The notes: generated by a model not told the origin, from the sequence alone. 64,000 nucleotides of DNA from Larix kaempferi (GCA_027924585.1 BSBM01000096.1:2232001-2296000), one strand, 5' to 3'; shown: positions 45,601 to 56,880, numbered from the stretch's first letter. Numbers and translations are program-made.

Positions 45601-46050
45601 CATGATAAATTACGAAGGAGACTTGGATACACACACACACACAACTCAAGCAGAATAAATTTTAGGGGCAAAATTTATCCTTCAAGAAAATTATGGATCC
45701 TTAAAATTTTCCTTGAACTCAAAAGGTAGGATGATTTCCCCAAAAGGTGTATGAGCCTATGTGTACAAGTTTGTATTGACTACAAAGCTCTGATTAAGAT
45801 CACCCTCAACAATGGATACCCTCTCCCTAGGATCAATGATTTAAAAATTACTTTATCAAGAATGAAAAAGAATCACATGATAAATTACAAAGGAGACTTG
45901 GATACACACACACACACACAACTCAAGCAGAATAAATTTTAGGTGCAACATTTATCCTTCAAGAAAATTATGGATCCTTAAAGTTTTCCTTGAAATCAAA
46001 AGGTAGGGTGATTTCCCCAAAAGGTGTATGAGCCTATGTGTACAAGTCTG
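45501..46050. repeat. 275 bp tandem duplication containing an RT fragment and a CA microsatellite
   Basis: Copies 45501-45775 and 45776-46050 are nearly identical. Each begins with the RT block 'DYKALIKITLNN', passes through (CA)n of slightly different length (near 45630 and 45905) and ends GTGTACAAGT. The second copy is outside any reading frame of a complete enzyme. Confidence 0.93.
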
Positions 46051-47104
46051 GCCTTAGCCAAATACATAAATATAACAATGGGTACAATGTAAGATCGATC
46101 ATGGCCAAAGTGCAAATCTTCCTCAATTTAGTAGTTGATCTAAAGATTTTTGGCTAGTGACATCACTTAAGCCTTCTTTGGCACTATAGAACTAGGGTTT
46201 TGGACCATCTCTTTTTCTAGGGTTTATTAGGTTTTAAACTCAGTCATATTTTTTAGGGTTTCCTAGGGTTTAAGCTCTACTTCAATGCTAATGTATGTAT
46301 AAAAGGTCTTCTAGGGTTTAAACCCTCTTTCAAGTCTAGTGTACCTTTTGTAGGGTTTCCTAGGGTTTAAAGTTTTAAACCCTCCTCCGGGACTAACCCT
46401 CTCTTCCTTCCTATGTTCTGAAATAATAGATGGTGTATTGTAGAATTTTTCCAAAAGAAGTTGGTATCTCTCTTTCTCATGTGCCTAATCAAGTGAACTT
46501 TTGTATACTTTATGGAGGCTTCTTCTTTGTGCAATTGTTGAACTTGATGGACTCATATTACAATGCATATATGATTGTGCACTCTGCATATGGATGCCCT
46601 TTTTCTTCGATAATTTTAAGGTTGTTTCCTTGGGTCATTGTGATGCATGGCTTGCTTCTCATCCTCTTTAGTTGCTTCATAGTAACATTTGTGAGTTTGT
46701 GACCACTCATTCTCTTGGGGGACCTAAGTACTTCTTTATTTTCTCTAGTGAGGTTTCTACTCATGGTCTACTAGGATTTTTTCCATTGCTTCTTAGAAAT
46801 GATTCACCTATAGATGATGATGATCATGTTTCAATGGATCTCTCTCCTTCCAACTATGATGTTGATCCCCCTACAATGACTAGTTAAATTAGTGTTGACA
46901 ATGAGGAACTTATTGATGACTAGTCTAGATCCTATTATGCAAAAGTCTCTTAGTTTATGCCTCTAAAAGAGGCCATCTTCACCAGTGTGTAGAATCATAC
47001 TAGTGTGGGAGATATGGCATTTAGGGGAGATTTAATGTAATGTCTTCTCTATGTGGCCCATAAACCTTGTGATATGATGCCTTCTCTTTATGGCCCCATT
47101 TTTA
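46051..47104. other. Non-coding region with repeated TAGGGTTT motifs
   Basis: No supported gene. 46190-46380 contains at least eight TAGGGTTT or AGGGTTTAA blocks, the telo-box core also frequent in plant promoters and LTRs, dispersed rather than in a telomeric array. The rest, up to the polypurine tract at 47105, is probably decayed internal sequence of the element ending at 47718. Confidence 0.5.
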
Positions 47105-47117
47105 GATTAAGGGGGAA
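47105..47117 (+). promoter_or_regulatory. Polypurine tract
   Basis: ATTAAGGGGGAA directly before TGTTGAAAAT, the start of the LTR at 47118. A second, similar AAGGTGGGGGG-TTGAAAATGG context occurs at about 47295 within the LTR. Confidence 0.75.
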
Positions 47118-47718
47118 TGTTGAAAATAGGGGTGTAATATTCATTTTCAGCGACAACCGACCTTATACTAAGTTGGGGATCTATACAATGGCTCTCATTT
47201 GTATTTCCACCGCAGCCGACATTATATTGACTTGGGTTTCTGTTCACCCTCATTTGTATACATCATTTTTCTCTATGGCCTCTTTCTTAGCTCAAGGTGG
47301 GGGGTTGAAAATGGTGTAAGATTGACTTTCAATGATGACTGACTGTATATTGTAATCATTACTACATTTCTAGGTTTGGCCAAGTTTAAGCCTGTACATG
47401 TAGGATCATGACCCTCTTGGGGAAAGCACCCTACCTCTTGAGTTGTGTATATATACCCAGCTCTCATTTGTAATGAGAGATTCTTTTTCATTATTAATAA
47501 ACTGATTTGCCTAAGGGAACCTATCAAATGTTGCACTCTCTTGTGCCTGGGTTTATTTCCCTTTCTAGCACATTGTTCTTGGATTTGTGCTCCTCTTGGC
47601 AGATTTATCTTCCATGTATTGTGTTGTCTTAGTACTAGTTTGTTCTTTTCTTTATTGCAGAATGTGAGCTTGTGTTGGTTCCATTCAATTCTCTCTCTAT
47701 GTCTTGTGAATATCAACA
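47118..47718 (+). repeat. 3' LTR of a Ty3-type element, 601 bp
   Basis: TGTTGA start and TCAACA end form a 6 bp inverted terminal repeat. A TATA box (TATATATA, 47448-47455) is followed by a transcript-start-like region and AATAAA-like AATAAAC (47505). The upstream Ty3 pol fragment on the same strand is the likely partner; the 5' LTR is not in the window. Confidence 0.75.
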
Positions 47719-48462
47719 TTTAATACACTAATACCAGTGTAATATGGTTGTTTATTTAGTAACAAAATGTTTTCAAATATTTTTATTTCCTCTTATTTTG
47801 TTTTTTTAATTGTAATAAACACTAATATTTTATACTCAAGTTCTTGAATATTGTTTTGTAGCAGTGGTTACAAATGCTACCACATTAGAAAGCGTGGGAG
47901 TAAGCTTTATTGGGCATTTTGCAAAGTTCTTAATTGATTACATGTAAGTATTGCGATGTTCCACTCTTAACATTCTGGTATGAATTGCAACCAAAATCTA
48001 TCTTGTATAAGTAGTAGTGTGTGCTTTACATTGATCTTAATGAAGATGTTTGAGTTTTATATTTAACTAACATAAGAAATTACATTATGCAATAAACATA
48101 TGTGGAGGTGCAATTTCTTACAAATGTAGTGTCATATTATTATTTATACGGCATAACTTGGAGAACTTTATGGGTCCACTGCAACAGGAATTGTAGCAAT
48201 GGACCTCTGCGGATGCATTTGTAAGGCATAGAGAAAGAGGATCTTAGTTATTGAGGAGAAGAGCAATGCAATCAAGGATCAACTGGTTGTTGAGTGTAAA
48301 CAGAAAGAGCTTATCCATTGAATTTCTCACTTGAATTATTAGTGACTTCAATGCAAATAAAGTGTCATTGAGTAGTTATATATTATAACAAATGTTTTTT
48401 CAAAAAATATTTCATTCAAACAAAATATAATTTTGTCTAATGATATTCTAACACGATATTCT
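47719..48462. other. AT-rich spacer
   Basis: No gene, RNA or repeat structure recognised. Confidence 0.5.
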
Positions 48463-48470
48463 GTTTAAAT

Positions 48471-49014
48471 CATAGTAGCATAATTCGGCCGTATTGGTAC
48501 TTTGTGTACGGAAATTCGGAACAAATTCGAATTTGTCGAATATTCGGTGTAGGTATAATACGAATACGGATTCTTACTAATGAATAATTAAATTTTGAAA
48601 ACCATTTAAAAAAAAAACTTTAATTATTTAAACATTATAAAATAGAAATATGATTCAATTTCATATTTTCTTGTTAATATAACTATTAATAACTAGTTGC
48701 CGTCTCTCACACTTCCATATCCAGGTGGTTGAAATTTTATATTTTTATTTTTTAAATATATGTTAAATTTTATTATATAAATGTCTATCTCACACTTCTA
48801 TATTTCACATTGAAATTTTATATTTTTGTTTTATAAATATATATTATATAAATGTCTATGCTTATTTATGGTATATTTGTGAATATTTGATTAAAATAAT
48901 TATAAATAGGCAAGCTACCTCCGTATTTTATTCGTATTAGATTTTTTCAATATGTATTTTTTCCGTATCAAATCGTATTCGTATCCGTATTCGTACTTGA
49001 ATTATACTACTATG
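48471..49014. mobile_element. hAT-like MITE
   Basis: 544 bp with perfect 8 bp target duplication GTTTAAAT (48463-48470 and 49015-49022). Terminal inverted repeat CATAGTAGYATAATTC extends 16 bases with one mismatch. Subterminal regions carry repeated CGTATTCG/CGAATACG units. AT-rich core, no transposase. Confidence 0.92.
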
Positions 49015-49022
49015 GTTTAAAT

Positions 49023-50518
49023 CAATTATAATTTTGTTGAATGGTACTTAAGCACGTGAACTTTTGTTTCTCATGGATAGTAGGAGTGTGCGGTTTCTTA
49101 AGGCTATTTAAACCACAAACCATGTTTTCCTCTTAATTTTTATAATTGGAAATTTAGCATCTTGTCATACGAACTAGTTCATCACATTTTACATCGAAGT
49201 TTTTGTTAGCGTTAAACCAACATTTATGACATCGTGATGCAACTAGAAAAAAGTAACTCTTATTGAACTCTATGTGTCTTTATAATGACATTTTACATGG
49301 AAATTTTTGTACCAGCATTTATAACATCGTGATGCAACGAGAAAAAATTTACTCTTATTGAACTTTATATGTTTTTATAAAAGCTTTTGGATCTAATCAT
49401 TAGTTTAAATTGGGCAGAAGCATCTTATTATCATCATATGAGGCCAAAAAAGATTGACTCGTAGTTATTAGTGTGAATGCAAGTTGGCATGTCACATTTC
49501 ATGGTTATTTTATCAACACATTTTATTCTTGTTTTCTTTTTATCATAAATTTTTCTTTTCTTTTTCTATTGTTGAGCTTTTTAATGGTAAATTAAATTTA
49601 TTTTCGTGAAGTAATACAATATCAACTTGTCACACAATTTGCATAGCACTCCATAAGTTTTTCAGGCTTTGTATTTTCTTCTTTTACAACTACATCACAT
49701 TGTATCGTGACTATTTTGGCCTATCATCTGGTGGAAGTTTGTCAAGATTGCAACTAGAGGACTTGAATTTGACATAATATTTCTCTTCTCAAACAATTAT
49801 TCTTAAACAACTAAAGCGTATTGTGCCATGGTTATCATGACTTATCATTTAATGGAAATTTGCTCAAGATTGTAACCAAAAAGCTTGAAGTTGACATTTT
49901 TTATTATGTTGAATGATCATATGTAATTTCTACAACTTGTCATTGATTTGCATGCATTAGCTATTGCATGTTTAGGATAGATCTATTATATTTTAGAATG
50001 CTCCAAATTTTACTTGGCACACAAATTGATGGATGAATAACATTTTCAAATTGTATTATTGTAAGAGATAATAAGTATTTTTCACCCACTTATTTTGCTA
50101 TACCTATGTTTAAATCACTTGATTATATTGAAGTTTCATGCTTAGCATATGATAAATTCCCAATTCAAATTTTAAAGTAAAACATAAATTAACATCAAAT
50201 AGCCACACAATCTTTTTGCTCATTTTATTTGCTATTATGATGGTTATATGTTATAATTATATTTTAGATTTTATTGTAAATAAGTTATACTTGGATTTTT
50301 TCTTCTTCAGACAAATGCTTTTATTTATATATAAAGCTTTAGGAAGAGAGATCCATACAACCCAACAAAATTTATATTTCTCATTCTATAAATAATATAA
50401 ATGTTCCCAAGTGTAGTGATTATAGAACATAGAGAACTAGCTATCATAGCATCCTTTTAGGTAGTACAAAACACTAAGATATGGTGTGCCCTAATAACAT
50501 AGAGCTTTTGCCTTGAAT
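49023..50518. other. AT-rich spacer with an imperfect 104 bp duplication
   Basis: Two diverged copies start at 49185 and 49289 (CATTTTACAT...GATGCAAC...CTCTTATTGAACT). Otherwise nothing recognised. Confidence 0.6.
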
Positions 50519-50702
50519 GATCTTTTAAGAACTTCCTATTTAAATGCTAATGAATAAACATGTTATATTCCCTCAACATACCATCATATACATAACTATA
50601 TTAATTAAACGATCTTTTAAGAACTTCCTATTTAAATGCTAATGAATAAACATGTTATATTCCCTCAACATACCATCATATACATAACTATATTAATTAA
50701 AC
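50519..50702. repeat. 92 bp tandem duplication, apparently perfect
   Basis: 50519-50610 and 50611-50702 both begin GATCTTTTAAGAACTTCC and end TATATTAATTAAAC. No differences were seen except at the very edges. Confidence 0.95.
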
Positions 50703-50930
50703 GTGTTAATTATTTTATCATGAAATCTAATAAAAGTCACAATCACATAAAAGGGGCATAATATTAATAATTTGTTTTCAAGGAAAAAAATCATATCTTC
50801 TAGTCATGTGAAAAGAAAATACATTCTTCAGGTGATCCGATATATAGTCCAAAATGGATTCTAATAGATAGTTATACAATTATCCTCATGAGTTTTTCAA
50901 GCATAGCCTCCATAAAAACACAAGATGATC
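50703..50930. other. AT-rich spacer
   Basis: Nothing recognised. Confidence 0.4.
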
Positions 50931-50975
50931 CATTAGAGGAAATTTGAGGTCTAAAATGGACCTCCTAAGTAAAAT
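50931..50975 (+). repeat. One end of a foldback element related to that at 58241
   Basis: CATTAGAGGAAATTTGAGGT followed by CTAAAATGGACCTCCTAAG matches the 34 bp terminal repeat of the 948 bp element with a handful of changes. No opposite end is found before the palindrome or LTR, so the copy appears truncated. Confidence 0.65.
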
Positions 50976-51129
50976 AATAAAATAATAGTTGAAATAATGA
51001 AATAATAGTTAAAATAATAAAATAATATTTAATAATTTTGGAGGAAGAAAGAAAAAAACTATTTTTTTTGTACGTATTTTCAACATATATCCATGTGTTT
51101 TTACTCAAATTTTGAGTGAGAGCACTCGT

Positions 51130-51158
51130 TGGATGCAGAATTAAATTCTGCATCCAAC
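51130..51158. repeat. Small perfect palindrome
   Basis: TTGGATGCAGAAT and ATTCTGCATCCAA, perfect arms around a 3-base centre. Confidence 0.9.
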
Positions 51159-51188
51159 TAGTACCCACACTGCATACTTTTGACGGAC

Positions 51189-51281
51189 CTCGTTGCCCAA
51201 AAAATAAGAAATACCTGAAAAAATGTGATGATGACATCATCATCACGTTTTTTCAGGTATTTCTTGTTTTTTGGGCAGCGG
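51189..51281. repeat. Long near-perfect palindrome abutting LTR F
   Basis: Arms of about 45 bases run from CGTTGCCCAAAAAATAAGAA to its complement TTCTTGTTTTTTGGGCAGCG, meeting at GATGATGA/CATCATCATC with almost no loop. About three mismatches. The 5' LTR of element F starts two bases further at 51283. Confidence 0.92.
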
Positions 51282-51282
51282 G

Positions 51283-53137
51283 TGATGAATATGATTGATG
51301 ACAAGTCATGATTGTTTTTGATGACAAGCCATTAATGACAAAGGCTGTAGAACGCATAGCATGATGATATGGCAAAGGTCAAAGATATGGCTTGATGAAG
51401 GACAAACAAACAAGGACATGGAAATGGCAATGGACAAAGGCAAGCAAGGATGGCACAAGCATGGATACAAGGACAAATGCTGATATGGAAGACAATGGAC
51501 AAAGGAGGATGATGACATGGCACGAAGGACATTGGATGTGGGCCTTGGAGACATTGGAACACCTAATAAACCAAATGACCCATTCTGTGGTCATTTGTGC
51601 CTTAATGAGCAATGATGTTCACATACTCGGTAATGAAGGTAATTAGATGATGTGGATGGATTGAAAGACAAGGACATGGCTAGGACATGACAAGTGACAA
51701 AGGTGACAAGACAGACATGGAAGACAAGCAAGAAAAAGACAAATGATGACAATGAACATTTTGAATGAAGTTCGTGCGCACTTTAATAAGCATTGCAAGC
51801 ATCCTGGAGACCACTGCGGGCATATTTACATGCCCTTGCGGGCATTTCTAAATGGAGTTGCGTGCATAAGTATTGGCCTCATGCAGGCATTTGAAAGGGC
51901 CCATGCGGGCATCTTAGAGAGCCCTTGCGGGCATCTCTAAAGGCCCATTGCGGGCATTTCAGTGGGAGTCATAAGGGAAAGCATTTAGTGCCCTTGTGGG
52001 CATTTTAATAAGTTAATGCAGGCATAATCCAATGGAACATTGTGGGCATAAAAGAGTGAAGTTGTGGGCATAAGTAACAGCCCTTGTGGGCATTTGTTAA
52101 GGTGCTCATGCGAGCATATGTGAAGGACATGCAGATAGAATCCTAATGACCCTTGCATGCATAAAAGTATGGGCATAAAGACCATGTTGACGTATCAAAT
52201 ATAATTGATGATGATATTGTGGAAGTAAATCAAATATATTTGATGAGGATATTGTGGAAATGAAAATACCATTTAATTATTAAATTGACAAGTCGGCCTC
52301 CTAATGTCATGGACAATTCAAGTATAAATAAAAGATCAATTCGTTGGATTGAAAAGTGTAGAGGTGGAATTCGGGAGATAGAGGAGAGCTCTGATCTCGG
52401 GGGTCAGGAAGATGAGGACAATTTTGGTGAAGGAGCAGCAACAGTAAAGCAATCTCTCTTTTATCTTTTATTCTAGGTTAAACTCATCCTATTGATGGAC
52501 AGAATGAAGACATGCTGGTAAAATGATGAAGACATGACTGATGATATTGGAAGAATGTTGTGATGTGCATATGGACAGTGTAAAGTGTATGAATGGAGAT
52601 ATGGCAGCAGATTGATATGACATGAATAATGATGACAGAATGAAGATGTGATCTGATTGGTGATATTTGTTGATGGATATAATGAAGTTATATTGAATAA
52701 TGAGTGCTTGATGAGAATGATGAAGTGCTTTGGAAACAAACAAGGACTTCTGGTTGATGATGTATGTAATCTGCAGACTTGAGAAGAGTTTGAAATATCA
52801 TTTGTAAATCTATGGTTGTTGGGGTGTTGGTGCATCCGAGTCAGTTGCGGCTGACAGAATTATCTTGTGGTTCGTGTCACTTTGGGTTGTAGCCCATTCT
52901 GGAGATTGAAGTCTCCAATTATAAAGAGTTTACAAAGCTTATATCTTGTCTCTTGTAATGTGTTGATGATAATGTGTCTTGCTTAATGAATGGCATGTGA
53001 TATAGTTTATTGATGAATATGATATTGAAGTGAATTTGTAATTAATGATATAAGATTTGAGAGAGAAGTTGGAATTGTTTATAAGTACAAACTCACTGAT
53101 TCACCCCCCCCCTCTCAGTGAGCCATTGTGTCTAACA
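51283..53137 (+). repeat. Element F 5' LTR
   Basis: 1855 bp from TGATGAATAT to ...GTCTAACA. Features in order: a Met/Asp-rich chance-open region (51400-51650), an array of GCGGGCAT motifs (51765-52170), a TATA box (TATAAATAAA, 52323-52332), and the C9 hairpin (53092-53122) close to the end. Highly similar to 56881-59421 outside the nested insertion. Confidence 0.93.
51765..52170 (+). repeat. Dispersed GCGGGCAT array upstream of the LTR TATA box (5' LTR)
   Basis: About fifteen copies of (T)GCGGGCAT or one-base variants spaced 15-40 bases, often as CCCTTGCGGGCATTTCTAAA. It ends roughly 150 bases before the TATA box. The 3' LTR has the same array (57395-57815) with one extra unit pair near 57615. 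Confidence 0.88.
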
Positions 53138-53139
53138 AT

Positions 53140-53151
53140 TGGTATCAGAGC
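53140..53151 (+). promoter_or_regulatory. Primer binding site of element F
   Basis: TGGTATCAGAGC, the canonical initiator-Met primer site, two bases after the LTR end. Confidence 0.95.
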
Positions 53152-53213
53152 AGGCCTTCATCATAAGCCTAGCAAGCTTGAAGGGATCCATAGACACAAG
53201 TGGAAGGCAGATC

Positions 53214-55060
53214 ATGGATGCTTATTCGGAAGATGGAGTTCCATTGTTTAATGGATCAAATTATGTATCTTGGAGCATCAGAATGAGAGTTTATATACAG
53301 GAACAGGGATATGATACCTGGGAATCAATTAAGGATGGATACACTCCTCCAAAAGGAAGACCGAAGGAAGCAACAACTAAGAAGTTACATGAAAGAAATG
53401 AAAATGCACTAAGCTTGATCATAAGTGGCTTATCTCAAATTGAGAAGGAAAGACTAAATGTTGGTGAGTACACTTCAGCCAAAGATCTTTGGCTCAAGTT
53501 AGAAGAAGAATATCAAAGGAATGTTCAAGACATAAAAGATGAAACAAATGTCAAGACCTCTAAAGATGAAAAACAAGAAGAGAAGGAGGCACAAGCTTTG
53601 AATGGAAGTAAAGATAAGGACTCTTTTGATTCTGAATGTGATGACATTGAGATTCTACTTACATAAAATGAGAAGGAAGACTTATTGAAAGTCAAAGAGG
53701 CATTTGCATGTACTCTATTGGATAGGGATGTCAAATCCAATTCAAGGCTTAGAAAGAATATTATGGGAGTCTTTGAAAAATACCAAAAGGAGCTTTGTTC
53801 ATGAAATTAAAACTCAAGAACAAAGACTTGCAAGATAAGCTGGGAGATCAAAATGATGAAATCAAAAAATTGAAGATCGGATTAACAAAAGAACAAGAAG
53901 AGATTGGTGTAGACCCTAAAGATCTTGAAGAGACTATATGGGCTAATATTGATCTAAAAACCTAGTTGGAGGAACCTAAAAGAAGAGAAGAAACTATGAA
54001 GATCCAACTAAAAGAACAAAAGAAGACTATGGACCTACTCAAGACAAGCTTACAATTAGAGCTAGAAGACAAGAATAATGAATTTGAAAGATTAAAGTCT
54101 GAACTTATCAATCGAAGAGTGGTTGACTCAAAAGAGCTTGAAGAGACAAGAAGATATAATATTGGCTTGAGGACTCAACTCAAAGAAGCCAGAAGAATAG
54201 AAAAAGCCATGAAGCTTCAGCTGAAAGAAAGAGAGAAGACAAATCAGAGGCTTGAAATGAAAATTGTTGGTCTTAGAAAGAGAATTGAGAAGTCAAAAGC
54301 TCATGTAAAGTTCAATGAAAGTTCAGTTATCTTGGATGAAATTCTGAAGTGTCAAAGGTCTCCATTTGACACATCTGGCCTTGGGTACAAAAAGGTAGAA
54401 GACAAATTGGAAGAAGACATGTGGTCCCCCAAGACTCCTGAAATTGGATCCAGTAAAGCTCCTCATGCACGTGCACATGACAACAAAGAAATTGAAAGAT
54501 AAAAAATGCATCAAGAAGTTGCTTCCACTCCTCAAAGCAAATTCTTTAAAAGAAGAGAGTCAACTACAAGATGGAATCAAGCACTCAGGTATGATATCAA
54601 CTTTAATGGTTATTGCTATTCTTGTAATGGTTTTGATCACAGAGCTATGGATTGTTCATTCCAAGAAAGAAGAAATGATGGAAGTCGAAGTAATCAAATG
54701 AGATATTGGGCATGTGATCAAATTGGACACGTGGCTGCTAGATGTTATACTTTGAGATGCTTCACTTGTGGTGGTGTTGGCCATAAAGCCCAAGTGTGCA
54801 CAAGTTCAAGAAGACAATTCATGAGAAGCTTCTCATACCCATTAGGAAGGAAGGTCAATGAATCTTGGAAGAAGAATGACACCAACAGATTTGAAAGGAT
54901 CAATGTTCACGGCCAAGGACATCTTAAGGTATGGGTAAGGAAGAACATTCTGCTAAATCTAAATGAAGTGGATGATAAGTGCACAAGTGGAGATGGCTTC
55001 CATGTTGACAAACCATACTTGAAGTCTACTGAAGACTTTAAATACACCTTGAGTCCATGA
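53214..55060 (+). pseudogene. gag of element F (UBN2-type, coiled coil, three zinc knuckles)
   Basis: Start chosen at the ATG at 53214, the first in frame after the primer site, giving MDAYSEDGVPLFNGSNYVSW as in other copia gags. Then 'MRVYIQEQGYDTWESIKDGY', 'LSLIISGLSQIEKERLNVGE' and 'YTSAKDLWLKLEEEY'. A stop at 53664-53666, a frameshift near 53795, a stop at 53963-53965 and one at 54500-54502 interrupt it. The middle (53966-54330) is a long coiled coil, followed by 'CQRSPFDTSGLGYKKVED'. The C-terminal part (54506-55060) has zinc knuckles CYSCNGFDHRAMDC and CFTCGGVGHKAQVC around a middle one (ACDQIGHVAARC) that has lost its first Cys to Tyr. Ends 'KYTLSP' before a stop. No pol follows. Confidence 0.92.
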
Positions 55061-56865
55061 AATTGGAGGATGAACTCAAGGGATGCTGATGACTACTCCA
55101 AGTAATTAGACAGGTCCTAGGATCGGATTTGGAGAAGGACAACAAATGCATGGCATAAATGGTTCAACTTGGCATATGGTGATGTGAGCATGGATGAGAA
55201 CAGATGAAAATTTACAAAGGTAAAAAAAAAAGTAATTATGAAGAAAGCCTAGGCATGAATTCATACAAGATCAGATTTGAAGTTTGGTAAATCACAATTG
55301 ATAAACAAAAATTGCATGACAGTTTGGAAAGGAGTGACAAGGAGTAATAATGATGATGACAAGTACAGTAGCAGAGCATTTTAAGGAGCAACACCTTGGA
55401 AACGTTGTGAAAAATATTGGATTGTGATAGGGGGAGCTTGAATTGTTCAAAAAAAATGAAGAGAAGAACTTGTGGATCATGGCTACATTGGATAGTTGAT
55501 AGGGGGAGCAGTATGGTTAGATAAAGAAAAGTCAGTGTTGATATAGCCATGAGATAGAAGTTTACTTCGAAGAAGACAAATACAAGACTCATGCATCCAA
55601 TCAGAAGCATAAGACATCTGAAGATCTCAGTAGCAACATCAACTACAGAAGTACTCCGTGAAACTAATCTGTCAGGATGTCTTCAGGAAAGACTTGTTGT
55701 TGATATCTGATTACATGAAAATTAATGCAAGGCAAAGGTACAGATGGTGTGTTTATAGGGGAAGCAAGGGTGACTTCCTGTGTTAAAGAAAGTAATGTTT
55801 TCAAAAGATCAATTTAGACAGTGAAAATTAATCCTCTCTAAATCCGTGACAAAAGCAAGTCAAGAGTTTGGGCATGAAATTGTTTTGAGGCAGCTGCAGA
55901 AATAAAGAATGTGTGTGAGACAAATATATGAACACCAAGTAGCTAAATACAAAAGGAAGATATTAATGATGAAGAAAACTAATATAGGTTTTGAACAAGT
56001 ATGATTAGAAAAAGATCAATAGGTTGATGTGTTAACAATATTTATTTTTAAGTTAGCTCCTGGCAATCATATGGAGTCTTGACATGAACATACGGAGCAG
56101 CTTGAGGACTATGTGAAACAAACCTTATTCACTTACAACAAGGCAGATTCTTATAGCATTATGACATATTCCAGTTTTGAGTATCATGGGACACAAAAAG
56201 AATTGGAAATGAAATTGGTATCAATTAGTATCAGCAACATACTTGATGAGGTGGAGTATTGATAGGGGGAGTATAGAAAATTTTGATGCTTGAAAATTTG
56301 CCAAAGCAGAATTGTAAGCAGTAGGTGTGATAGATTGGTATACTGCAGTGACTTCCCAAGCTTAGCAGGAAGATCGAAGGATAAAGTGGAAGAACTAAAT
56401 CATTGGATGATTTAGTGACAAAGTCAAACAAGACAAAACTTTGATGAAGATTGAAGCATCATAAACTCAGGAGGAGCAATCTGATGTATATTGAAGATGG
56501 CAAGGTACAAGGATGATTTCAAAGAAATACACCCAGTCCAGTCAAAGGGGGAGCAAGAAAACCCTGGAAGTTCAAACTCAACTAATCAAGAAGTCTATTT
56601 GAAAGGGGGAGTGTCTATATAGATACTTATGAAAAATTTGAAGATGGCAAATAATGGAAGATCAAACTCAGCATATAATTTCATGATTCAAAGTTACAAT
56701 TTTGGGCATTGTGAAGCTTTTGATGGCTAATTAGCCCTTTGTCATTAATTTCAAAGGGAGAGATAAAGTTTGAGAAATAAATTCACCAACGCAGTTCTCC
56801 TCTCCACCATTTTATCTCTCACTGCGTGATCATGAACAACGAGATAAAGTTTGGTTGCCTTCAAT
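55061..56865 (+). other. Element F 3' non-coding region
   Basis: About 1.8 kb between gag and the polypurine tract with no retroelement enzyme motifs on either strand. It contains several AGGGGGAGC-like purine runs (near 55430, 55500, 56262, 56548, 56605), which resemble extra polypurine tracts. Confidence 0.7.
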
Positions 56866-56880
56866 GAAAAAGGGGGAGAT
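56866..56880 (+). promoter_or_regulatory. Polypurine tract of element F
   Basis: GAAAAAGGGGGAGAT directly before the LTR start TGATGAATAT at 56881. Confidence 0.92.

Noticed and set aside
46190-46380. Interstitial telomere array
   Set aside because: TAGGGTTT blocks are interrupted and irregularly spaced, not tandem 7-mers.
51392-51646. Lys/Asp/Met-rich open frames in LTR F and its partner (57008-57280)
   Set aside because: They lie upstream of the LTR TATA box, are frame-shifted between the two LTRs and are low complexity (GACAATGG/AAGACAA repeats).
52473-52835. Minus-strand His/Ser-rich open frame in LTR F
   Set aside because: Antisense of the GATGA-rich LTR sequence; low complexity, no motif.
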